DNA from: DATKUK01 sp035530655
GTDB taxonomy: Bacteria > Planctomycetota > Phycisphaerae > UBA1845 > DATKUK01
Direction: 5' to 3'
Assembly: GCA_035530655.1 (NCBI GenBank)
Contig: DATKUK010000013.1
Coordinates: 1 to 64,000, forward strand
DNA length: 64,000 nt
Shown here: piece after piece, positions 55,596-62,248 of the stretch
Layout of the letters: every line of letters starts with the position of its first letter
Numbering within the stretch: the stretch's first letter is position 1
Made by a program: the position numbers and the translations under genes
The notes under the pieces: generated by a model
Told to the model about the DNA's origin: nothing
Database searches by the model: none
Seen by the model: the letters and a program-made list of their open reading frames with translations, nothing else

Positions 55596-55835
55596 CTAGC
55601 GTTTGCTTGCCTGCTTCTCATAATCAACCTGACAGCCAAGGCACCGCATCGCATCCGGCCGAGCCGCCAGGCGAGTCGCTGCGATGGGCTTGCCGCAGTT
55701 GGTGCACAACCCGTACGTGCCTCCGCGCAGCCGACCCATGAGCTGCTGCCCGCGGGCGCCCTCGTATGCCCAGTTTGCCATTCGCCAGTCCCAGTCGGCA
55801 GCCCGCTCACGCAGGCTCTTCGTTCGCCCTGCCAT
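55596..55835 (-). CDS. DksA/TraR-type zinc-finger protein, first of tandem pair (downstream)
   Basis: 79 residues from the ATG after GAAGGAG. A short helical N-terminus (RERAADWDWRMANWAYEG) leads to the zinc site CTNCGKPI and RCLGCQVDYE, with C-x2-C and C-x2-C ligands, exactly the DksA/TraR layout. The long coiled-coil tip with catalytic acidic residues is absent, so it would resemble TraR and short DksA-like proteins. It probably binds the RNA polymerase secondary channel. It follows its paralogue by 44 bp and lies downstream of a sigma-54 promoter. Confidence 0.8.
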   Translation of the reverse strand: MAGRTKSLRERAADWDWRMANWAYEGARGQQLMGRLRGGTYGLCTNCGKPIAATRLAARPDAMRCLGCQVDYEKQASKR

Positions 55836-55879
55836 ACGACACGCTCCTTCATCCTCAACACTTCCTCCACCAACTCACT

Positions 55880-56134
55880 TCAACCGCGCCCATACTTCGC
55901 CCTCGAGACGCGGTTGGCATAATCCATCTGGCAGATGATGCAGCGCGTGGCGGCCGGCTTGGCTCGCAACCGAGCGGCGTCGATCTCGTAACCGCAGTCG
56001 ACACACAAACCGTTCGACCTGGCCGGCGTACTTGGTGGCGGCTGCCGCTCCGGCATGCCCGCATACAGCCATCGCGCCGCCCAATCGTCGTATTCGGTCA
56101 CCGGTCCCCGCGAGCTCTGCCTTGGCTCTACCAT
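55880..56134 (-). CDS. DksA/TraR-type zinc-finger protein, second of tandem pair (upstream)
   Basis: 84 residues from the ATG after AAGGAG. The zinc site CVDCGYEID and RCIICQMDYANRV follows the same plan as its neighbour, and the segments LRAKPAATRC and LAARPDAMRC align between the two, so they are tandem paralogues. The N-terminus (GPVTEYDDWAARWLYAGMPE) differs. It is the first gene after the sigma-54 promoter at 56255 and probably acts on RNA polymerase. Function beyond this is inferred. Confidence 0.8.
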   Translation of the reverse strand: MVEPRQSSRGPVTEYDDWAARWLYAGMPERQPPPSTPARSNGLCVDCGYEIDAARLRAKPAATRCIICQMDYANRVSRAKYGRG

Positions 56135-56254
56135 CTGTGAGGCTCCTTTGCCGCCGAACTACTTGAAGGGCTGGTCAGCAGCCCCTATAGCCGGCCCACC
56201 GCGCCGGCACATGTCGGTCGCTGGCTGTACCTGCCAGCGGCAACGTGACCACGA

Positions 56255-56269
56255 GCAACGCGCGTGCCG
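56255..56269 (-). promoter_or_regulatory. Sigma-54 (-24/-12) promoter for the zinc-finger/cyclase unit
   Basis: On the minus strand the sequence is CGGCACGCGCGTTGC, which matches GGCAC-N5-TTGC. Only the first base departs from TGGCAC. It lies about 120 bp upstream of the first zinc-finger start, with predicted transcription start near 56243. It is read away from the adjacent sigma-54 activator gene. Confidence 0.75.
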
Positions 56270-56367
56270 CTAGCCACATAGCATACGAATAAGATCTAAA
56301 CGCCTTTAAAATAAGTGCTTACATGCAGCTTGGATGGTGCAGGAAAGGATGCGGCGGAAGGCCGACG

Positions 56368-56397
56368 AGTGATCTATATGGTCAATGACTGATCACT
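56368..56397. promoter_or_regulatory. Dyad at the end of the activator gene (candidate enhancer)
   Basis: AGTGATC (56368-56374) and GATCACT (56391-56397) are perfect 7-bp arms with a 16-bp spacer. The centre is about 140 bp upstream of the predicted start of the sigma-54 promoter, a typical enhancer distance. The AT-rich stretch 56284-56320 between them could allow bending. Confidence 0.5.
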
Positions 56398-57865
56398 GTG
56401 GCTGGATTGCACCACCGGGCTGCCCGTCGTCGAATTGAACGGCCGTGCTGATCTGGATACTGTATTCGCGGATCTTCTGCCGCAGCGTCGTGCGGCTGAT
56501 GCCCAACAGTCTGGCGGCCGGAGCGATGCGACCTGCGGTCTGATCGAGAGCGGCCCGGATAAGCTCTCGCTCGATAGCGGCCATCCCGCGTGCATGCACC
56601 GAGCCCCGGCAGCGCTCATCAGCCACGAGGTCCATCGCCATCCGACGCACGGCCCCCGGCACGAGGTCCTTGACGGGCGCCTCGCCGTCTGCACTCTGTC
56701 GTGCCGGATCGTGCTTGGCCGGAACCTGGATTTGCTCGGGCAGGAACTCGCGTCGGAATTCCGTGCCCCGCGCCACCACCAACGACGCCTTAATCACATT
56801 CTCCAGCTCACGAACGTTGCCCGGCCAGGAATAACCCAGCAGCGTAGACAGCACCTCGGGTGAGAAGCTGCGCATGCTCGTGCCGAACTGCGGGTTGAAC
56901 TGCTTGACGAAATGGTGAGCCAGCAGCACCACGTCCACCTCGCGCTGGCGCAGAGGCGGCACGAAGATGCTGGCCACCTTGAGGCGATAGTATAGATCCT
57001 GCCGAAACCGGCGTTCCGCGATCAGACGCTCCAGAGGCTGGTTGCTCGCCGCAAGGATGCGAACGTCACACGTAATCGTCTCCGTGCCGCCCACGCGCTG
57101 AAACGTCCCGTCCTGGAGGACGCGCAACAACTTGGCCTGCGTCGCCAAAGGAAGATCACCAATCTCGTCAAGAAACAACGTGCCCCGGTGACACTGCTCA
57201 AATTTGCCCACCCGCCGCAGATCGGCCCCGGTGAACGCACCCTTTTCATGTCCGAATAGCTCGCTCTCCAGCAGCGTCTCGGGGATGGCAGCGCAGTTGA
57301 CCGCCAGAAACGGCTTGTCGCGCCGTCGGCTGTGATGGTAGATCGCCCGCGCCACCAGCTCCTTGCCCGTGCCGCTCTCGCCGGTAATCAGGACGTTCAC
57401 GTCGCGCATCGCCACCAGCCCGATCAGGCGATACACCTCCTGCATCGCGGGCGACTGACCCACGATCCGCGCCACCCGCTCATCTTCGCTCGGTTTGTCA
57501 TAGACGGCCGGTACGTGGATATCGCGGCTGATTCGAAGGGCTTCGCCGATGCGGCGTACCAGCGTCTCCTGGCGTAGCGGCTTGAGCAGGTAGTCCAGGG
57601 CACCTCGCTTGATCGACTCGATGGCCTCTTCCCCGTCGCGACTCTCCGCTACGACAATCGTGCACAGCCGAGGCCATCGCTTTCTGACCTCGTCGAAGGC
57701 CACGAAGTCACACACGACCAGGTCTGGAGCGTTGGCGGCGATGGTGCGGGCGGCGCCATCGATCCCGTCGACCGACTCCAGCACCACGTCCAACTCGCGG
57801 CAGGCCCTGCCTGTCTGCGCCTGTACGCCCGCGTCGACCCCAACCAGTAGAACTGTTTCCGGCAA
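56393..57865 (-). CDS. Sigma-54-dependent response-regulator-like activator with degenerate receiver
   Basis: 490 residues from a TTG after GGGAG. Residues ~1-115 fold as a receiver domain: TVLLVGVDAGVQAQTGRACR, PDLVVCDFVAFDE (candidate phospho-Asp), and LDYLLKPLRQETLV with the conserved Lys-Pro. The acidic pair after strand 1 is reduced to GVDAG. The AAA+ domain has GESGTGKELVARAIYH, the sigma-54 loop GAFTGA in LFGHEKGAFTGA, and GTLFLDEIGDLP. The C-terminal Fis-type HTH ends PAARLLGISRTTLRQKIREY. It should drive the sigma-54 promoter 124 bp downstream. No sensor kinase is adjacent. Confidence 0.88.
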   Translation of the reverse strand: MPETVLLVGVDAGVQAQTGRACRELDVVLESVDGIDGAARTIAANAPDLVVCDFVAFDEVRKRWPRLCTIVVAESRDGEEAIESIKRGALDYLLKPLRQETLVRRIGEALRISRDIHVPAVYDKPSEDERVARIVGQSPAMQEVYRLIGLVAMRDVNVLITGESGTGKELVARAIYHHSRRRDKPFLAVNCAAIPETLLESELFGHEKGAFTGADLRRVGKFEQCHRGTLFLDEIGDLPLATQAKLLRVLQDGTFQRVGGTETITCDVRILAASNQPLERLIAERRFRQDLYYRLKVASIFVPPLRQREVDVVLLAHHFVKQFNPQFGTSMRSFSPEVLSTLLGYSWPGNVRELENVIKASLVVARGTEFRREFLPEQIQVPAKHDPARQSADGEAPVKDLVPGAVRRMAMDLVADERCRGSVHARGMAAIERELIRAALDQTAGRIAPAARLLGISRTTLRQKIREYSIQISTAVQFDDGQPGGAIQPQ

Positions 57866-57995
57866 AGTGTGCTCCCGACCTGGCCAAAAGCGTGTCTGAC
57901 GGACGGCCCGCCTACTATTCTTCCAGAGCATCCCGCTGCACACAAGCACTCGCTCAAGCGCTACGCAGACCCATCCAGCCAAAGACGCGATGCGC

Positions 57996-58475
57996 CTATT
58001 CGCCGTGCAGTCGCTTGGTCAGCGCCGCCACACGCTGGGCGCGACGGCGGCACTCGTCCCGGGCCCGCTTGTCGGGCGCGCCGATCGCTACCGGACCGTA
58101 ATGGTCGCCCTGCGGATCGCCCTGGCAGATCATCCCGTGGATCAGCATGGCGTTGATGATGTCCAGCACGGTCGTCTCGTTGCCGCCGGCCAGGTTGGCC
58201 GAGCTGGCAAACGCCGCTCCCACCTTCCCGTCCAACTGCCCGTGCCGCGCCACGCTTCGGTCGAACAGCTCTTTCAGCTCCGCCGCCATCGACCCGTAGT
58301 AGGTGGGCGAGCCGGCCACGATGGCGTCCGCCGCCGTCAGGTCGTCCAGGCTGGTGTCGGCCACCGGTTTGCAGTCGACCGCCAGGCCCTCCGCCTCAAG
58401 CACCTCGGCCACAACCTTGGCCATCTGTTCGGTGTGCCCGCTCCGTGAGTAATACACCACCAACGCCCTGGCCAT
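57996..58475 (-). CDS. Flavodoxin/WrbA-like NAD(P)H:quinone oxidoreductase
   Basis: 159 residues from the ATG after GGAGGAG. The flavodoxin-like fold is seen in ALVVYYSRSGHTEQMAKVVA (phosphate-binding loop), DAIVAGSPTYYGSMAAELKE (flavin loop) and GKVGAAFASSANLAGGNETT. This matches the WrbA/flavodoxin family. It is shorter than WrbA (~200). The C-terminal part is basic. It probably binds FMN and transfers electrons or reduces quinones. The divergent 290-bp spacer on its 5' side separates it from the aldo/keto-reductase-like gene. Confidence 0.84.
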   Translation of the reverse strand: MARALVVYYSRSGHTEQMAKVVAEVLEAEGLAVDCKPVADTSLDDLTAADAIVAGSPTYYGSMAAELKELFDRSVARHGQLDGKVGAAFASSANLAGGNETTVLDIINAMLIHGMICQGDPQGDHYGPVAIGAPDKRARDECRRRAQRVAALTKRLHGE

Positions 58476-58765
58476 CACATGCTCCTCCGCAACTTCTGGG
58501 GTGGGGGCCTGCCCCGCCGTCGTCCTCTCTGTGGGTGTCACCGCCGGGTGGTCCGCCAGTGTTCCACACCCAAGCTACCGCCTCCGCCAGGTGGGTCAAT
58601 GAGCCGCCGCCTTCCGCCTGGCACGCTTCGATTCTGTCCCCCCAGACAGTTCCTATGTACTATGAAGCATCGCAGCAGCGTGGCTGCGGCGTCCATAGGG
58701 TGTACCGGCCCACTCGCCGATTCTGCCGAAGCAGGCGTTCGGGCGGCACGTCAGGAAGCAAACTC

Positions 58766-59605
58766 ATGAGTGATTTTCCGCGAACCGAAATCGGCGGCGT
58801 CAGCGTCTCACGTATGGTGGCCGGGTCCAATTGGTTTCTGGGCTTCTCGCACCAGTCCGCCGCCAAGTCGAACTGGATTCAGCAGTACCAGACAGCCGAC
58901 CACATGGCCGATGTGCTCGAGGTCTTCCTGCGCGCCGGCATCGATATCGCCATGAGCCCGCCCTCGCCGTTGATGACGCAGGCCATCGACCAGGCCCAGC
59001 AGCGCGTGGGCCGCAAGATGGTCCAAATCGTCACCCCGAACTTCGACCTGACACCCACCGGCCCCGATTTCGACGCTGCCGCCCGCGACTTCGACGACGC
59101 CGCCCAAAACGGCGCCACCTTCTGTTGGCCTCACCAGTGCGCCACCGATCGGCTCTACGACGGGCTGACGGGCACGATTCGTCACATGGACCGGCTCTGC
59201 GAGATGATCCGCGAGCGCGGCATGATCCCAGGCCTGTCGACCCACACGCCGCAGACCATTCTGGCCGCCGATCACACCGGCCTCGACGTCGCCAGCTACA
59301 TTGCCATCTACAACGCCGCGGGATTCCTCATGCAGATCGAGATCGACTGGGTGCTAAACGTCATCCGCAAGGCCGCCAAACCGGTGACCACCATCAAGCC
59401 GATGGCCGCCGGCCGACTCATGCCCTACGTGGGCCTGCCGTTTGTCTGGTCGACCCTGCGCGACTGCGACCTGGTTACCGTCGGCACGGTAACCCCCAAC
59501 GAGGCCCGCGAGGTGATCGAGATCTCCCTGGCCACCCTCCAGCGCCGTCCCGCCGACGTCGAGCTCCAGATGACCCGCAGCAAACAGACGCTGGTCACCG
59601 AGTAG
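58766..59605 (+). CDS. Aldo/keto-reductase-like TIM-barrel protein
   Basis: 279 residues from the ATG after AGGA. It opens FPRTEIGGVSVSRMVAGSNW, which follows the aldo/keto reductase start (x-G-x-x-V-S-R). Later segments (LCEMIRERGMIPGLSTHTPQ, YIAIYNAAGFLMQIEIDWVL, KPVTTIKPMAAGRLMPYVGL and LVTVGTVTPNEAREVIEISL) match the second half of the barrel, including the phosphate-binding end. The catalytic Asp/Tyr/Lys/His set is not obvious: the usual D-x-A-x-x-Y is replaced here. It may be a non-enzymatic or divergent member. The substrate is unknown. Confidence 0.65.
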   Translation: MSDFPRTEIGGVSVSRMVAGSNWFLGFSHQSAAKSNWIQQYQTADHMADVLEVFLRAGIDIAMSPPSPLMTQAIDQAQQRVGRKMVQIVTPNFDLTPTGPDFDAAARDFDDAAQNGATFCWPHQCATDRLYDGLTGTIRHMDRLCEMIRERGMIPGLSTHTPQTILAADHTGLDVASYIAIYNAAGFLMQIEIDWVLNVIRKAAKPVTTIKPMAAGRLMPYVGLPFVWSTLRDCDLVTVGTVTPNEAREVIEISLATLQRRPADVELQMTRSKQTLVTE

Positions 59606-59646
59606 GGCGAATCATCGAGGCTCAAAGCGATGTTATATATCGGGTG

Positions 59647-59680
59647 CGGGTGCCCCGTCCTTCGCGCAGCGAAGGGTGGG
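59647..59680. repeat. REP-like palindromic repeat, copy 1
   Basis: 34 bp, centred on CCTTCGC-GCA-GCGAAGG. Including outer CCCC/GGGG the stem is 13 bp with two G-U pairs. It differs from the copy at 59800 at two positions. It lies between the aldo/keto-reductase-like and lyase-like genes. Confidence 0.7.
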
Positions 59681-59724
59681 GGATGTTTCCTGCTAATCGT
59701 CCCGAGTGACACCCCACTGAAAGG

Positions 59725-62007
59725 ATGCCGTACCCCATGCGTTGTGACATGCCCGATTCGCAGTTCCTCGACTGCATCGACCTCGATACACCCAGCGTCC
59801 GGGTGCCCCATACTTCGCGCAGCGAAGGGTGGGCAACGCTCATGCAACAGGCTGCACAGTCGGCGAAACGCCGGCGAATCAAAGCCGCCGCCCGTCAGGC
59901 CGCCGCGGCGATGTTCGCCAAACCGTTCAAACATCCGGTTGACGAGCGCGATATCCCCGCCTTGGCTGAAATCATCAACCGTCGCTTTCCCGACCAGGTC
60001 GAGCACCTGGTCCGTCTGGCCGACAATTACCTGCTGAAGACCCCGCCGCAGCACGGACTTGTCTGTGGCCGCAACCCGGAAGAGGAACACACGCTCTACC
60101 GCGCGCCGGCCCGCAACTGCATACGCCGCGCCGAGGGCGTACACATGCTCGCCCGGCTGCATCACCTCACCGGCCAGCGCAAGTATTTCACCGCCGCGCT
60201 GCGACTGGCTCGCAGGATCATCAAAGCCATGCCGCCGCTGCCCGACGGCGAGCACGTCGGTGCGTTCGGCTGGCACCCGCACAGCCAGACCGACACCGGC
60301 CACGACCCCGGACACATCGCCGAAAAGCTCTGCCACGCCCTGCCCTACCTGCGCCCGCACCTCGAGCCCAACGAGGCCCTGATGCTCGCCAAGGCCCTGC
60401 TGGCGATGGCCGAGTTCTGCTTCCGCACCTGCCGATACGAGGTCCCGCATAACATCACGCTGCACATGCTCACCGGCAGCCTGCTGACCGGCCTGTGCGT
60501 GCCGGCCTTCAAGCAATCTTCTCAGTGGGTGCAGTGGGTCAAGAAGCGCCTCGAACTCGATTTCGTTACCCGCCCCTTCGCCACGCCCGACGGCTACTTC
60601 GGCGAAGGCTTCGGCTACCAGGCGGTCAACCAGAACCTGTTACTGCTGAACCTGCGCTACCTGACAGCCGCCGGAGGCAAGGTATCACCGAAGCTGCCCG
60701 CGATCTCTGAGAAATCCTTCGAGTTCGCCGCCGCCATCCTGCGAGCCGACGGCAAGTGCCCGCAGTTTGCCGACTGCTCGGCCCAGGCGCAGCACGAGCA
60801 CTACATCCATCATCACGAAATCCTGCACCTGGCCGCCGCGTTCTTCCGCCGACCCGACTTCAAGGCCGCCGCCGGCACCCCCTATTGCAGCGACCCCATG
60901 GAGTACAACGTGTGGCTGATGGGTCGCGACGGCTTGGCCTGGTGGGATTCCGCCAAAACCTCACCGCCGTCATCGCGGGCCATCAAACCGCACGATTTCC
61001 GCAAGAGCGGTTTTCAGTTTTTCGGCGCGGGCGCCGGATTCGGCGCCCACTTCGGCATGTTCGCCTGCGCAGCCGCGCATAATCACGCGCACCACGACTT
61101 CGGCTCGATCGATATCTGGGGCCTTGGGCGAGCCCTGCTGACCGACCCGGGTGTGACGACCTACGGCGAGGAGTCCTACCGCCACGAGCGCTCGCACAAC
61201 ACGCCCGTGCCCATCCGCCGCCGACCCGCCGGCCCGCGGCTCGACAGCCCCGACCACGTCCGCACGCTGTTTGTCATCCACCGCCCCAACATTCAGGCCG
61301 CCTGCATGGAGCACGACCTGTACGAGAGCCACCGCATCCGTCGCACCGTGTGCCTTATCGACGCGGGCTCCACACGCCGCGTCAGACACAACGACTCACC
61401 GGCCTTCTGGCTGATTGTCGATCGCGTCGAGCACCGCGGGTCGTCACCTGTGGGCACGATGTCGCACGACTTCATCGAAACCTATTTCCACTTCAACGCC
61501 CCACAGACCCAGCTCGGTCGCGATGCCGACACGCTGACGTGCTGGTCGAACCACCGCCCGGGCGCCGGCGCCCTGCTCCGCTACCCGCCGGACGACGTCA
61601 ACTTCGAACACACCCCGCGGCGCATACGTTGGAGTGACTACCTGCGCGCATTCGAAGAGGGCGACAGCGACGCCAACATCCAGGTCACCGCCGTGGTCCC
61701 CCAGCGGTCTCACTACGTGATGGACATGCGGTTCTTCCAGGGCTTCACCGGTGAGTACGGCGGGCGGGTCAAGCGCCCGTCGATGGCCTATCGCTACCGC
61801 GGCTACCTGCCGTTCGACGCTGCCTACGTGTTGATCCCGTTCCGAGGGGTGGTCAACAACCCCCATGCGAAAGTCACCGGCAGATGGACGCGCACCGGCA
61901 ACCTTTCGGTCAGCGTGGCCTTGCCCACCGGCCCGGTCACGGTCCGCGTCGCCGGCCTGCTCGCTGACAACCCCGAACCCGCCTTCACCGTCAAGACACC
62001 ACGCTAA
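59725..62007 (+). CDS. Heparinase II/III-like polysaccharide lyase family protein
   Basis: 760 residues if the ATG at 59725 (AAAGGA upstream) is used; ATG 59842, after the REP-like element, is an alternative that removes 39 residues. No signal peptide is seen. A helical domain (~40-390) contains PARNCIRRAEGVHMLARLHH, WHPHSQTDTGHDPGHIAEKL and FGEGFGYQAVNQNLLLLNLR. A beta part follows, with FGMFACAAAHNHAHHDFGSI carrying the His-x-x-His-x-x-x-Asp pattern of heparinase II/III-like enzymes. It probably cleaves or binds uronic-acid-containing polysaccharides. The substrate cannot be read. The N-terminal VRVPHTSRSEGW is encoded by the inserted repeat. Confidence 0.72.
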   Translation: MPYPMRCDMPDSQFLDCIDLDTPSVRVPHTSRSEGWATLMQQAAQSAKRRRIKAAARQAAAAMFAKPFKHPVDERDIPALAEIINRRFPDQVEHLVRLADNYLLKTPPQHGLVCGRNPEEEHTLYRAPARNCIRRAEGVHMLARLHHLTGQRKYFTAALRLARRIIKAMPPLPDGEHVGAFGWHPHSQTDTGHDPGHIAEKLCHALPYLRPHLEPNEALMLAKALLAMAEFCFRTCRYEVPHNITLHMLTGSLLTGLCVPAFKQSSQWVQWVKKRLELDFVTRPFATPDGYFGEGFGYQAVNQNLLLLNLRYLTAAGGKVSPKLPAISEKSFEFAAAILRADGKCPQFADCSAQAQHEHYIHHHEILHLAAAFFRRPDFKAAAGTPYCSDPMEYNVWLMGRDGLAWWDSAKTSPPSSRAIKPHDFRKSGFQFFGAGAGFGAHFGMFACAAAHNHAHHDFGSIDIWGLGRALLTDPGVTTYGEESYRHERSHNTPVPIRRRPAGPRLDSPDHVRTLFVIHRPNIQAACMEHDLYESHRIRRTVCLIDAGSTRRVRHNDSPAFWLIVDRVEHRGSSPVGTMSHDFIETYFHFNAPQTQLGRDADTLTCWSNHRPGAGALLRYPPDDVNFEHTPRRIRWSDYLRAFEEGDSDANIQVTAVVPQRSHYVMDMRFFQGFTGEYGGRVKRPSMAYRYRGYLPFDAAYVLIPFRGVVNNPHAKVTGRWTRTGNLSVSVALPTGPVTVRVAGLLADNPEPAFTVKTPR
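59800..59833. repeat. REP-like palindromic repeat, copy 2, inside the lyase-like gene
   Basis: 34 bp, 32 of 34 positions identical to copy 1 at 59647. It is read through in frame and encodes RVPHTSRSEGW. The core palindrome CTTCGC-GCA-GCGAAG is kept. Its place near the 5' end makes the upstream start codon uncertain. Confidence 0.7.
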
Positions 62008-62097
62008 ACCGCCCCGCGCACCCGCCTTGTCTGGCGTCGGGTGGCACGTGCGGGCGCCCCATCCTTGTATGGCAACAGAAAGAACACGCGTGCAAAT

Positions 62098-62234
62098 CCC
62101 GGCGCGGGGCTTGTCGATTTAATCACGCGTGATTCGAAAACAAAGGACTTACGACAACAGCGTTGAACGTAAGTCCTTATTTTGCGTGCAGCGATGAGCG
62201 TTTTCCCGACTAAATCGACAAGCCCCGCGCCGGG
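62098..62234. repeat. Nested inverted-repeat element, candidate MITE
   Basis: Perfect 24-bp terminal inverted repeats (left arm begins CCCGGCGCGGGGCTTG at 62098; right arm ends AGCCCCGCGCCGGG at 62234) flank a 89-bp core. The core holds AAGGACTTACG and CGTAAGTCCTT around CAAC-AGC-GTTG, a long second hairpin, plus the palindrome ATCACGCGTGAT. It sits between convergent genes. No open frame is present. Confidence 0.75.
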
Positions 62235-62248
62235 ACACGCCCTACGGA

